Positions 20,961 to 32,041 of a stretch of 64,000 nucleotides of DNA are shown piece by piece. Each line of letters begins with the position of its first letter. The first letter of the stretch is position 1. The notes beneath the pieces are model-generated. The model had not been told where the DNA came from. It ran no database searches and saw only the letters and a program-made list of their open reading frames with translations. The stretch lies in the NCBI GenBank assembly GCA_013368325.1, contig JAACJK010000061.1, positions 186,001 to 250,000 on the forward strand, in the 5' to 3' direction. The position numbers were made by a program, and so were the translations under genes. The DNA comes from Ephemerocybe angulata (lineage: Eukaryota; Basidiomycota; Agaricomycetes; Agaricales; Psathyrellaceae).

Positions 20961-22323
20961 AGGACACTGCCGTCGCGAAAAGAACCGTTGGTCGCGACAA
21001 GGCAAGCCCGGAGGTGCGTAACAACAAACCCAGCAGAAAAGCCACGGTAGAGGATGAGGAAGACGATGAGGATGAGGAGCCAATAAAGAGAGGGCCGCCG
21101 TCAGGAGTAAAGAAGGTCTTTAATCCGCGAGCACCTCGAGGAGTGCGGTTCGAAACGGTAGAAGTTGGGGGACGAGTCAAGCGGCGCCTAAGTTGAAAGA
21201 CCGGCCCTTTGTACTAGTACCACCACTCAAAACGACTCCGTTGAAAACAACACCTCGCGAGGATGTCCAGCAAGGGAGAGAAGGTCGTCCCGATCCTAAA
21301 ACAGCGTTGCCTCACCTAGAGAAGAAGGGACCAGCGTATCAGCATAAGGCGCCGATTGAGGAAGCCGAGTCGCTGAGCCGCATTATGGAGGAGTTACTGA
21401 GTACGAGGTTCACTACGAGTCTTAAGGACTTGGCAAGCATTTCGGCACCTGCCCGCGAGTACTTGAAAAAGATGATAACCAAGAAGAAGATTGCGATTGA
21501 TAATAAGGAAAAAGCCTCGGATCTCGAGTACCAAATCATCGCTCTCATCGACTTGATGTCTACTGAGTACAAAGCTCGCGCGGTACAAATGTGCAACATC
21601 TTAGAGGCAGAAGAGGAGTTGGGCGAAATGGAGATCCCCGATCCTGAGAGAGAAGAAGAGGAAGAACCAGGGACTGTAAGAGTTGAACAAGTCTTCATGC
21701 AGTTGGAAGAGCTGCCTCCCGCGCAAGTCTTTCTGGCACAAGGAATTCCATCGGTACCCGACGGAGCCTTCGTAGTTAGTGACCCCGTGGAGCAGTATCT
21801 AAATTCATTGGAAGATGGAGAAGAGCCGCGACCAATTCTGGTAGCGCGCGAATCCGTGTCTCTGAGAACCGTCTACCCGAGTATCAATAAATCGGGTAAG
21901 GTAGAAGTCCTCTTGGATACGGGCTCCCAGATCTGTTCCATGGATGCAGATGTGGCGAGACGTCTGGGAATCTCATTCGATCCAGATATCGTCATTCACC
22001 TCCAGTCCGCAAACCGAACGACAGAAAAGACTCTAGGTCTAGCTAGAAACATCGAGTTCGACTTCGATGGAGTAACGGCATATATCCAGCTTCACATCAT
22101 TCGCCGTCCAGCGTATGATGTTCTTCTCGGGAGGCCTTTCGACGTCGCTATGTCAAGCGAGGTCAAGAACAACACCCGCGGCGAGCAGCAGATCACACTC
22201 TGCGATCCCAACACGGGCAAGAGGATTACCATTGCCACCAGCCCTCGAGGCAAACCACCCCCGCACGTTAGAAAAGAGATGCTTGACGCTCAAGAAGTAA
22301 ATTTTCGAGCCTCGAGGATCTGA
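20957..22323 (+). CDS. pro: Protease of element A (frameshifted copy)
   Basis: Entered from gag by a -1 shift. The first 79 codons (acidic linker) stop at 21196. The rest continues from about 21193 in the next -1 frame. B and C read through this place in one frame, so this is probably a small indel in A rather than another programmed shift. Active-site loop LDTGSQ (canonical D-T-G) at about 21913-21930 and LLGRPF near 22128. It ends ATC TGA at 22321-22323. Upstream, AAATTTT (22299-22305) is a canonical slippery heptamer in phase for the shift into pol. Confidence 0.75.
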
Positions 22324-25300
22324 TCAACGGTGATCAGGGGGAAGTGGGTCTAATCCTCGAGAGAGATGACAGGACTGGCGAGATTAGCCTAACCCAAGTC
22401 GTGAGACCCACAGAGAGCGTATTCAGCCAAGAAGAGTTACAGAGAGCATATCTGCAGTCGTACTTCGAGGGAACTCCAGAAGGCGACGAAGATGACAGAA
22501 AAGGACGAGAGGTATTTCAAAACTACCTCTCGACCATAGAAAACCCAGATAGCGAAAAGAGAGTACAGTTAGTCGTGGAGACGCAACCAGCGATGACCTC
22601 CCAAGATCAGAAAGCGAAAGCCAAAGTCAAGGGAGTCTCGAAGGGCACGAAATACAAGAAGGTGGCTGATAAAGTCAAACCGGTTATGGGGCACTTAGAC
22701 GAGAGGTTTCGCATCATTAGGGACATTAAAGGTGACCCGCTCGCGAACCTCCCTGAGCTACCAACTAGACCTTCGGAGTTCAAACCCACTGGGCGCTACA
22801 CACAAGAGAGGAAGGAGGACATGGACAAGCTGCATAAAGGGGACTTCTTGTGGGACGAAGAAAGGAAACTACTACATAACTTCGTCTCGATACATGAAGA
22901 AGGCTTCGCTTGGGATGATTCCGAAAGGGGGAGCTTTAAACCAGAGTTCTTCCCGCCAGTAGAGATACCCACGACCCCTCACACCCCTTGGGCGCTTAGA
23001 AACATTCCTATTCCCCCAGGCTTGTATGATCGCGTGTGTGCCATGATCAAGAGCAAAATAGATGCCGGCGTGTACGAGCCTTCGAACTCATCGTACAGGT
23101 CGAGGTGGTTTTGCGTGTTGAAGAAAGATGGGGAGAGTCTGAGGATTGTACACAGCTTAGAACCGCTGAACGCAGTTACAATCGCTCACTCGGGCGTGCC
23201 CCCAGCAACGGAAGAGTTGGCGAGTAAGTTCGCAGGAAGGTCGTGTGGAGGCTGTCTGGATTTATATGTAGGATACGACGAGAGGTTATTATCACCTTCC
23301 TCGCGAGACCTCACCACATTCCAAACACCCTTCGGTGCGATGAGATTGGTAACCCTACCCATGGGATGGACCAATTCCGTGCCCATCTTCCACGACGATG
23401 TCACCCATATCTTACAAGAAGAAATACCAGAAGTCACTTGGCCGTTTTTGGATGATGTGCCCGTAGGCGGACCTCGTACTAGATACGAGAAAGCCGACGG
23501 TACGTACGAGACTATACCCGAGAACCCTGGTATCCGAAGATTTGTATGGGAGCATTTCCAGAATCTCAACCGCGTAGTGGAGAGAATGAAGTACAGTGGC
23601 GGCACATTCTCAGGAAAGAAGTCCGTACTGTGCGCAGACGAGTTTGTGGTGGTTGGCCATTTATGTACCTATGAAGGTCGGAAGCCACTACCAGAGAGAG
23701 TAGGCGTCATCGAGAGGTGGGGACCTTGTCAGTCTGTCAGCGATGTCCGCGCCTTCCTAGGAACAGTGGGGACGATGAGGATATTTATCCGTGACTATGC
23801 TAAACGCGCAGACGCGATCCAGAAGCTGACAAGGATTGACCAACCGTTCGAGTGGGGAGAAGCTCAGGACGCCGCGATGCGAGACTTAAAGGATGCAGTC
23901 CGAGACGCACCATGCCTAAGATCCCTGGACTATGATGTTAACACCGAGATCAAGCTCTCAGTCGACACGTCCTACAAAGCGATCGGCTGGTACATAAGTC
24001 AACAAGACATTGCAGACCTTAAGAAGTGGTGGTACGCGCGGTTCGGCTCGACTACCATGACTCCGCGCGAGGCTCGCTACTCCCAACCAAAACGAGAGTT
24101 ATTCGGATTGATGAGAGCATTGCAGGAGAACAAATACTGGCTCATTGGCTGCAGACGTCTAGTGGTAGAAACCGATGCTCAATACATCAAAGGAATGCTC
24201 AACAATCCGGAAATGGGTCCTAACGCTACCATTAACCGATGGATTGAGAACATTCTGATGTATCACTTCGAGCTACGGCACGTAGCAGGCAAGACCTTTG
24301 CCGCGGATGGACTTTCCAGGCGTGATCGCATGCCCGAGGATCCGCCGCACCAGCCCTACGACCACCAGGGAGAATCGGGCGACGGACTGAGAGGATACTC
24401 GAAACCTAACCCAGAGGATCCGGACCCGCTCGACTTCGAGGACTTCAAACATGAGATTGACACGCGAGGAGGATATCTCCTCAATGTCACGATCCCTGAA
24501 GCCGATTTCGAGGATGACAGAGTTCTGACTGGTGTCTCGCGACATGTCCGAACGGCGACGCGAGCACAGTTGGTCAACGTCGAGATGTTGCCAGATGCAG
24601 AGTTGAAAATGGATGAAGAAGAGATAGAGGCGTACGATGACGCGAGACGATCCCAACAAGCGCGGGACACAGACGAGCGCCTACCCAAAATAGCTAAGTG
24701 GCTAAAGGGGCCGCTACAAGCGCCCGAGGGATTGAAGCCGGCAGATGTGGGCAAGTGGGTCCGAGAGTGCAGCCATTACTTCGAAAAAGAAGGAAAGCTG
24801 TATCGAAGACAAACTGGTCACCCACAGCTAGTTGTGCCTAAGGAGAACCGTATGTACATGATGAGGGCCGCACACGACGCACTTGGACACCGAGGCGCGT
24901 GGGCCACCACTCAGGTTCTACTGAAGCGCTTCTGGTGGCCTGAACTCGAAGGAGATGTGAACTGGTATGTAAAGACCTGTCACGTTTGCCAGCTGAGGAC
25001 GAAGCTACTGTTGAAGATCCCACCACAAGTCACGGATACTCCGTCGATCTTCCAAGTGTTGCACGCGGATGTGTTGCAAATGACTCCCGCGAGCAACGGC
25101 TGCAAGTACATTGTGCATGGTCGGTGTGCGCTGTCTTCTTGGATGGAGGGCAAGCCCTTGAAAGAAGAAACAGGCGCACAGATCGGCGCGTGGTTATTGG
25201 AGATCATCACGAGATGGGGATGCATGAGGGAGATTGTTACGGACAACGGAGGCGCGTTCGTGAAGGCTACGAAATGGCTTGAGGATAAGTATGGCATTAA

Positions 25301-26069
25301 GGGTATTAAGATCTCGCCGTACAACTCTAAGGCCAATGGTCGGATCGAGCGTCCCCACTACGACGTCCGCGACATGCTGTTTAAAGCAACCAATGGAGTC
25401 GCGAAACAATGGTACTGGTACTTCCAACACATTATGTGGGCGGACCGCGTTACGGTACGACGTCGATTCGGAGTCTCTCCGTTCTTCATGGTCACCGGCG
25501 CGGAACCAGTTCTGCCATTAGACATCCAGGAGGCAACTTGGCTAGTCGAGCCTCCAAGCGGTCCTATGACCACAGAGGAGCTTCTGGCGCAGCGCGCGAA
25601 AGGTTTAGCTAAGCATAGGGACTTAGTCGAGAACATGAGGAGTCGAGTTGATAAGGAGAAAAGAGAACGCGTCGTGAAGTACGAAAAGGAGTATGCAAGG
25701 ACAATCCGAGACTTCAAATTCAAACGCGGGGACTTAGTATTAATGCGCAATACGAGCATTGAGAAAAGCCTCGACAAGAAAATGAAGCCGCGGTATTTAG
25801 GCCCTTTGGTGGTGATTGCACGTAATAAGGGAGGAGCGTACATTCTCGCAGAGATGGATGGTGCCGTCTTACAGAGCGCCGTGGGTGCCTTCAGAGTCAT
25901 CCCATATCACGCGAGGAAACGCATTCCTCTCCCTGCGTCAATTCATGACTTCATCGACATAGAGCCGTCCACGCTGGAAGAGATGGAAGAAGAGTCAGAA
26001 ACAGGGTACATTGAGGACTTAGCATTTAAAGGAATGCCGAGAGGTGACCCTGAGGAAGACGACGATTAG
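22320..26069 (+). CDS. pol: Pol of element A: RT, RNase H, integrase
   Basis: About 1249 codons, open throughout, -1 relative to pro; no ATG at its start. RT with YRSRWFCVLKKDGE and the box FLDD; RNase H with VDTSY and ETDAQYI; integrase zinc site HDALGH ... CHVCQ; D-D-E as ADVLQM, TDNGGAF and GRIERPH, with 34 residues between the last two acidic residues as in B. C-terminal GPLVV...AYILAE module. It is colinear with B and C but clearly diverged, so these are separate families of one lineage. The ORF looks intact; function depends on the damaged pro upstream. Confidence 0.9.
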   Translation: MINGDQGEVGLILERDDRTGEISLTQVVRPTESVFSQEELQRAYLQSYFEGTPEGDEDDRKGREVFQNYLSTIENPDSEKRVQLVVETQPAMTSQDQKAKAKVKGVSKGTKYKKVADKVKPVMGHLDERFRIIRDIKGDPLANLPELPTRPSEFKPTGRYTQERKEDMDKLHKGDFLWDEERKLLHNFVSIHEEGFAWDDSERGSFKPEFFPPVEIPTTPHTPWALRNIPIPPGLYDRVCAMIKSKIDAGVYEPSNSSYRSRWFCVLKKDGESLRIVHSLEPLNAVTIAHSGVPPATEELASKFAGRSCGGCLDLYVGYDERLLSPSSRDLTTFQTPFGAMRLVTLPMGWTNSVPIFHDDVTHILQEEIPEVTWPFLDDVPVGGPRTRYEKADGTYETIPENPGIRRFVWEHFQNLNRVVERMKYSGGTFSGKKSVLCADEFVVVGHLCTYEGRKPLPERVGVIERWGPCQSVSDVRAFLGTVGTMRIFIRDYAKRADAIQKLTRIDQPFEWGEAQDAAMRDLKDAVRDAPCLRSLDYDVNTEIKLSVDTSYKAIGWYISQQDIADLKKWWYARFGSTTMTPREARYSQPKRELFGLMRALQENKYWLIGCRRLVVETDAQYIKGMLNNPEMGPNATINRWIENILMYHFELRHVAGKTFAADGLSRRDRMPEDPPHQPYDHQGESGDGLRGYSKPNPEDPDPLDFEDFKHEIDTRGGYLLNVTIPEADFEDDRVLTGVSRHVRTATRAQLVNVEMLPDAELKMDEEEIEAYDDARRSQQARDTDERLPKIAKWLKGPLQAPEGLKPADVGKWVRECSHYFEKEGKLYRRQTGHPQLVVPKENRMYMMRAAHDALGHRGAWATTQVLLKRFWWPELEGDVNWYVKTCHVCQLRTKLLLKIPPQVTDTPSIFQVLHADVLQMTPASNGCKYIVHGRCALSSWMEGKPLKEETGAQIGAWLLEIITRWGCMREIVTDNGGAFVKATKWLEDKYGIKGIKISPYNSKANGRIERPHYDVRDMLFKATNGVAKQWYWYFQHIMWADRVTVRRRFGVSPFFMVTGAEPVLPLDIQEATWLVEPPSGPMTTEELLAQRAKGLAKHRDLVENMRSRVDKEKRERVVKYEKEYARTIRDFKFKRGDLVLMRNTSIEKSLDKKMKPRYLGPLVVIARNKGGAYILAEMDGAVLQSAVGAFRVIPYHARKRIPLPASIHDFIDIEPSTLEEMEEESETGYIEDLAFKGMPRGDPEEDDD

Positions 26070-26109
26070 GTCGAGCGGTTCGCAGAGTCATCGAGGACGA
26101 TGATTTTTT

Positions 26110-26122
26110 AGTTGGGGGGAGA
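26110..26122 (+). other. Internal copy of the polypurine tract of element A
   Basis: AGTTGGGGGGAGA, identical to the true 3' polypurine tract at 50104-50116, lies 40 nt after the pol stop. It may act as a second plus-strand primer site or mark an old boundary. The stretch 26070-26314 contains nothing else I can name. Confidence 0.5.
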
Positions 26123-26314
26123 GAGAGGGTACTACCCGAACTCAATACTTAACATAAAGATTATCTTACTCCGAAATTTTGCGATTTTAGAGAAAGGTCC
26201 AAACGAGAATCATATTGACATCGAAAGCGGAAAACTAGAGAGCAAAAACCGTTCGAAGGGACTACGCGATTAGACTAAAGCTGGTTCAGCGGATCCAAGA
26301 CTACTAAAGCGAAC

Positions 26315-27253
26315 CTAAGTAGAGGTAGAAGGAGCAGAAGAAGAAGCAGCAGAGTTGTCGTTGAGAGAAAGAAGAGAAGCCTTCAAAGTGGTGTACTCCT
26401 CGTTGAGGATCTGCCAGAAACCAGTGTAGATCTGAAGCTTGTGAATAACCTGCAACATGACGCCGCGGGTCTCGCCAATAATAACACGGAGGTTCTCCTC
26501 GTTCTGAGTCTGGTTGGCGAAGTCGCGAACCAACTTGAGCGAGTTGGAGACCACTCCCTGAACGTACTGGTTAGAGATCGCGCGATCATCGACTACAAGA
26601 GAGAGTAAGCCCGAGGACATAAGGAAATCGAAGGGAGAAGGCGCACTGTACTCAACGAGGTTACCGTCAGGGAAAAGACGGTTCCCAGAGCCTCGAGAAC
26701 CAGAAGCCTGAGCCTCGCGATGAACCTCTCCCTGGCGAGACCTCTTGTTGTTAACTTGCTGGGCCTTCATAAACATAGGAGAACCGGTGTCCATGTTAGG
26801 AACCTGAGAGTGGTCCAACATGCGGACTCCGCCGGACGAATTGGTGCTACCACCACGAGTGGGACGAGTACGAGAGCCCTAGGAACGAAGTCAGAAGGAG
26901 AAAGTGGGAAGAAAGAAAGACGCATACCCCAGCAGCACCGCCGCGAGCAGAACGGCCGCGACGAGCATTGTTGGCAGAGGCATCGGCCATGACCACATCC
27001 TGAGGTTCCAAGAAGGTGATCTCCTAGAGAACGCGAGAGTAAGTGACGGGCTACAGGAGAGAAACATAGGATACGTACCTCAATGTCCTCAGGGGCAGGA
27101 GCACTAGCCTTAGCTTTACCCTTAGAGGGAGCACTCTCCTCAGCCGGAGTAACAGACTCAGCGACAGGGAACAAGACGCCTAGGGAGAGGATGAATCAGA
27201 GAAGAGAAGATAAGACGATGAAGGAGAGTACGCACGAGCCAAGGAAGACGCGG
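26315..27253 (-). pseudogene. Antisense gene A2, 3' part (split by element C)
   Basis: Minus-strand exons of a gene that begins at 46984. Here: a short piece next to the element C junction, an Ala/Lys-rich exon (27178 to about 27081), an exon with ARRGRSARGG (about 27030-26930), and a long last exon (about 26880-26315) with FDFLMSSGLLSLVVDD and a helical QVIHKLQIYTGFWQILNEEY region, ending Ser-rich. Introns are about 50-60 nt with GT-AG ends. No domain recognised. Removing element C and one GCGG joins the frame with 46409-46735. Confidence 0.6.
27250..27253. repeat. Target-site duplication of element C (left, GCGG)
   Basis: GCGG flanks element C at 27250-27253 and 46409-46412. Confidence 0.85.
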
Positions 27254-28919
27254 TGATACGACCGAAGTCGAAATCGCGGAATTTCGCGCGTTTTCGCCTC
27301 CGGAGCGGTACCCATCGACCTCGTAGGCGTGTCTCGTCCTCAGTAAACTTGCCCGGCTCTCAGAACTTACCTCTGAGACCCGTCACCAGCCTCTCGTGTG
27401 CTCGAGCGCGAGAGGACGGCGTACCTTAAGTCAGACGTACGATGGTTGGCGGGAATAAAGGACCAGCTTGTGGTCCCGTCGACGGAACCCAGGATGGTTC
27501 TCGAAACCGTTAAATAACATACCATTAACTGTACGCTAAGTACAGGGTAATCTAAACCTACCTACGTCGAAGACAAGTTGAGCCGCGCTAGGCAAGCGCG
27601 CGCCCAACTGGTGCGCCTCTACCCTAATCGAGAAGAACGTCAGCATCGTCTCCCGCTCCGCCCGTACGGCCCCGAACCTGACCACTTACCAGAAGCCTCG
27701 GATTTCGCTATGTCCTCGCCCCACCTTGGTTTCGAAGCCCCTCGCATGCGTTGGAGAACCCGCCAAGACCGAGTCACAGTCAGCTAGATACAGAAATAGA
27801 TTGGAAACAATAAGACATACCTTCAGAAGAAGACGGCTCAGTCAGCGTACACCTCGAGGAGGGTACGCGTCACCCTAGGGGCCTCGAAGAGCGGACCAGA
27901 GAAGCCTTCCTCGAGGAAAGGAAGCACACGCAAGACGCGTGGGGCGCAAGCGCACAAAGCGCGCCGCTTCGGCAACACGCGAGGGCGCATGGACACGTCT
28001 TGGCCGAACGGCGGCACTCACCTTCTCCCTCGGAAAACCCACTTCCCCGTGTATTTAGAACCCCCTTCCTTCCGATACTGTATTCCGTCCTTTTCTTGGC
28101 GTTTGTTCGTGGCTTGTGTTTGTGGTGTTGGCAGTTTTGTATTGTGTCGTATATACTGGATCGATCTGTAAAAGATAGTTAGCGAATAGTACCCCCTTTG
28201 TGGACTTTACCTGTGTGATCTTTCCACCTGTGACGTCCCTCGAGTCGATTCTCGCGTTCCACGACGCGATCGAGTCCTCGAAACCTACGAGTTTTCCTCT
28301 CGTAGTTCCGTGCCCAGCCTAGTTTCCGTCCGTCTGTTGCCCAGCCGTCTTCCTCCGTGTACCATACATACCTAGAAACTTGTTAGCATACCCAGACCTC
28401 AGAATAGAAACTTACCTTAAGCCCCAGACGTGTGTAGAGCGAGGGCGAGTCCAAGCAATCCCATCCTGATCCATCTCGGCGATCGCCGACTTCCCATCAG
28501 TCACGCGGTTTAGTCAGCACCGCGCGCGCTCGTTGCCTACATAAGCGCCCGTTCCCCAGATCGATTTCTGTGCTCTTTGCACGCACCAGAAAATCACGAG
28601 AAAATCTTCTTAATTCCTAAGAATATTCGTTACCCTAGAATCAATTTTACCGTCCTCCGAAGATAGACAGGAAGCCGTCCTATCAGGACCACCGAACTTT
28701 GGACAGCTGAGAACTCCGCGGATTTTCCCTAAGTCGATTTTGAGTACCTCAGAGCTCCCAATAAAATCCAATAAAATCGTCATAATTCTCAGAAATATTT
28801 AGAACATAGGATCCAGGATTCTCTAGCCTAGTATCGTTATAGAATCGTCTTAACGGACGAGCGTTGGTGTGTTTGTGTTGGGTGTGAGCATTTTCCGTGC
28901 TCACGTCCGCTTCTCATCA
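27254..28919 (+). repeat. 5' LTR of element C
   Basis: 1666 bp, TGATACGACCG...CTCATCA. The first 11 nt are shared with the LTR of B; most of the rest is different. It holds a CGAAAT/ATTTCG inverted repeat near its start. Small open frames recur identically in the 3' LTR and are not treated as genes. Confidence 0.92.
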
Positions 28920-28921
28920 TC

Positions 28922-28939
28922 TGGAGCCCACCGCGAGGG
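28922..28939 (+). other. Primer-binding site of element C
   Basis: The same 18-nt site as A and B, 2 nt after the LTR. Confidence 0.85.
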
Positions 28940-29661
28940 AGTTATATATTTTAACTCTCTTCTACCCGCACCCGCGAGGTCCGAACTCTAGCCTTAGATA
29001 GAACTCAGAAGTAGGTACAATATATTAGACTTGTACAGAATACAGAAAATCCCAAAGAACCCTTACAAAAGTGAGTTCCTCAGCCGGAACGAGACGAACT
29101 CGGCACAACCGAGGTAACAGCCCAGAGACAGAGGTCGATTTCTCCAAATCTCCCTTGGGAGAACTCAAGAAACGACTCCGTGAATCGAAAGCCGCGCAAC
29201 AAGCCGCAGCCGCGCAAAGAAACTCGCCGAGCCCCACCGGGTCGTCCAGCAGTCAGGTACATCGACCCCAAAGCCCTACCTTCCAGGGTGTACTCAGCTT
29301 CCCAGCCCTACAACCGGCCGCAGCTAGCGTCGCCCCTGAGACTCCACCCGCTCGAGATTTCCCAGAATTTGACTCACCGTCCGATTCTGACGAAGTCAAC
29401 CGATTATTGCAGAACTCTGAAGGTTGGAACTCATCCAGACCCCAGAGTCCCGAATTTCCTGAGAACCCTAGGAGTCCGACTCCGAGCAGCTCTAGTGAAA
29501 ACGAATACAGCGATTCGGCGAGGAGCTACTCACCTGAGTTAGGTCCAGAGGCCTTCGTACCCGGATACTTCGTTACTCCTCCGCAGACCCCTCCTCCACG
29601 CCCTAAACGCGTCAGGAAACACAAAACCGAAAGAGAGAGAAATAGAGCAAGTAAGAAAACC
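28940..29661 (+). other. Leader of element C with long AUG-less open gag frame
   Basis: The gag frame is open from 29029 to 29662 without any ATG (211 codons), coding an S/P/R/E-rich peptide with DFSKSPLGELKKRL. A GTG at 29071 is the first near-cognate start. It is the longest of the three ATG-free extensions. Confidence 0.5.
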
Positions 29662-31212
29662 ATGTCTACCTCTAAGATACGCATGCCCGCGCCGTACGGC
29701 CAGAATCACCCTATGTACGATCCGGAAGAGCCTGGGTCAGCAGAGAGGTTCTTCGACGAAGTCGAAATGGCTGCCACAGAAGCGGGTCTGGATGATGCGG
29801 CCACTATTATAAAGTGGGCGTTATCGTACTTACCACAGGCAATAAAGAAAAGATGGGCGCAACTTACGAAGAACGGTGCCAGTCAGCGATCGTTCGCGGA
29901 ATGGAGGGCTGAGGTAATGAAAATCTTACCGAGGCGCGCACAAGAAGAAGCTGGAGCCCTGGTTCGACTAGATGCATTGGTCACGAAGTGGACACGAGAC
30001 CCCATTAGTCGTCACGATCGAACTGACTTCTATGACTTTACCCTGGGATTTGTGGCCGAAGCACGGGCGGTAAAAGCAGCGATCTCCAACCGAGAGTTAG
30101 TAAGGATGTACTTACGCTGTCTTACGGCCGCGTTTAGAGAAAGGCTGCAAGAAAAGTTGACGCCCGGAACGAATAGGTCGGCTGAAGATCCCTATGAGTG
30201 GGAAGACGTGGTTGCGACAGCCCAGAGCCTAGTAGCAGGGGGCACAACAGGTCCTTTCGGTGACCTCAGCCTCGAGCCATCCACACGAGACTACGCTCGT
30301 GTAAAACTAGAGTCGGGTGGTGGTGGAGGAGGATCGAAAGCTATCGAAACTCTTCGCGTCAAGCAGGAAGAGTTAGATAGTAATTTCCAGACTATGTTAA
30401 GCAAACTAGATGTGCTGGGAATCCAGATGAAAGAGATAGTCACTCAGAGGGAATCGCCCCACGCACCTACAGCAGCTGTATTCCAACAGACAACTGCCCC
30501 GCAGCCGACTTCTTACAATCATCCAACTCAACATCCCAGGCAAGGTCTGTATACGAGACCTCCAAACCAGCCGTTCAATACACCCCCGCGCGTATGCTAC
30601 TACTGTAAGGCAGAAGGACACATGCTCATGGCGTGTCCTACACTTAACACAGACAAAGCAACGGGGCGAGTCACCCAACGGGGATATAATATCTACGTTA
30701 ACAGCCGACAGCTCTCCAAGGACAGTCCCGATGGGCTGAGCATGAAGCAGAGGGCCGATGCCATTCTCGCAGGTACCTACCACCCTCCGGCGATGGTCAA
30801 TTTGCTGACCGCGGAAGATTGGGGACATACCGAAGAGAATGCGCTGATCTTCTTTCAGTCAGAACCTGAGACGGTCTCACACGCGGTGCTCCAACAATCT
30901 ATGGACAAGCTGCGGAGTGAGACACAAACGGCTATGAATGGGATGGCGGCTCATATTATCTCGTCGCTAAGGCCGAATGCACCTACTCCTCACTCACCCT
31001 ACCCCGCCCAACAGACTTCCGCACAATATGGGCCCTCATACGGGCAGCCCCTGTACTCCGCCCCACCGGAAAATCCGCTAAGTCCTCCTGTTCCCACGTC
31101 CACGAGCGACATCCGGGACATGTTCCAGTTGCTTGCCAAGCGCTTGGACGGTCTAGAACAATACCAGATACAGACTCGTAGTCATTCGACAGGAGGTGAG
31201 GGTTTTCGGTGA
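29662..31212 (+). CDS. gag: Gag of element C
   Basis: 516 residues from the first ATG (A at -3). GQNHPMYDPEEPGSAERFFDEVE corresponds to the start of the capsid-like region in B. CCHC knuckle CYYCKAEGHMLMAC near 30593-30634. The end reads GAG GGT TTT CGG TGA. GGGTTTT (31200-31206) is a canonical -1 slippery heptamer in phase, and the pro frame is open from it. Confidence 0.9.
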   Translation: MSTSKIRMPAPYGQNHPMYDPEEPGSAERFFDEVEMAATEAGLDDAATIIKWALSYLPQAIKKRWAQLTKNGASQRSFAEWRAEVMKILPRRAQEEAGALVRLDALVTKWTRDPISRHDRTDFYDFTLGFVAEARAVKAAISNRELVRMYLRCLTAAFRERLQEKLTPGTNRSAEDPYEWEDVVATAQSLVAGGTTGPFGDLSLEPSTRDYARVKLESGGGGGGSKAIETLRVKQEELDSNFQTMLSKLDVLGIQMKEIVTQRESPHAPTAAVFQQTTAPQPTSYNHPTQHPRQGLYTRPPNQPFNTPPRVCYYCKAEGHMLMACPTLNTDKATGRVTQRGYNIYVNSRQLSKDSPDGLSMKQRADAILAGTYHPPAMVNLLTAEDWGHTEENALIFFQSEPETVSHAVLQQSMDKLRSETQTAMNGMAAHIISSLRPNAPTPHSPYPAQQTSAQYGPSYGQPLYSAPPENPLSPPVPTSTSDIRDMFQLLAKRLDGLEQYQIQTRSHSTGGEGFR

Positions 31213-32015
31213 GCCCTCGCAAGCGAGGGCCACCCAACCCAAGGACCCGTGAGAAGGAGAATGAAGGAGGCGGAAATCGGAACGAGGAAGAGGAAAGGGA
31301 GGTGAGGAGAGAGTACGTACGGCCAGTACCTTACGTGCTGGTACCACCACAGCGGGTACAGCCCATACTTCCCCCTAAGAAAGTGACCTTTCAGGACCCA
31401 CCGTATGTAGAGACATTGGCTAAACCGGGTAAACCCAGAATCACACCTGAAGATCGAGAGAACGCGTTACAAGTGCTCTCCGAGATATTTAATAAGACTC
31501 ACCCTATCAGGTTGGTAGACCTACTAAAGTTATCCCCGCGTACGAGAGCACTTGCGACTGAGTTGATCAGAAAGAATAAGCTGAATAGAAGAGACGATGG
31601 AACTTTACCTCTACAAGAAGCGGTGGTGGAGCACTTGGAGGAAGTAAGTGGAGAATTGGGAATTGACGCGAGAAAATGGGAAAGCGAGATAATCGATCTC
31701 ATTAGCATAGAATCTACCGCTCCGCGCGAGAAAGAGGAGGCTGTTGAAGTGTTTTTACAAGACTTAGAGATACCGGAATATATTGTATCGGAAGGTTCGG
31801 GCGACGTACCCAAAGGTGCACTTATCTGCCCAGATCCGATCGAGACTTTCCTGGTAGAGAATTCCGGAGCGCTAGTAAAGGGAATGATAGCTGCAGCATC
31901 CTCAGAGAAAATTCGTACCTTCTTTCCAGTAGTGAATCGATGTCGCGAGGAAGAGGCGATCCTAGATGAAGGATCACAGGTGTGCTCGATCGGAGAAAGT
32001 ACGGCAGTAGCCCTA
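31209..32015 (+). pseudogene. pro: Protease of element C, 5' part (interrupted by Plavaka)
   Basis: Linker, then the aspartic protease active-site loop LDEGSQ (D at 31965). Like B it has D-E-G instead of D-T-G. The frame is broken at the TA insertion site 32014-32015. The right part is at 38520-38867. Net insertion is 6504 bp, a multiple of three, so loss of Plavaka with one TA restores the frame. Confidence 0.85.
32014..32015. repeat. TA target duplication of Plavaka (left)
   Basis: TA at 32014-32015 and 38518-38519. The reconstructed target is the palindrome CCCTAGGG, which by chance lengthens the apparent inverted repeat from 26 to 31 bp. Confidence 0.75.
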
Positions 32016-32041
32016 CTAATCAGGAAAAGGCCAGACGCGTG
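32016..32041 (+). repeat. Left terminal inverted repeat of Plavaka
   Basis: 26 bp, the exact reverse complement of 38492-38517. Confidence 0.92.

Noticed and set aside
27578..28182. Open frames inside LTR-C (and 45067-45671)
   Set aside because: Same reason: duplicated LTR sequence, short, no coding character.
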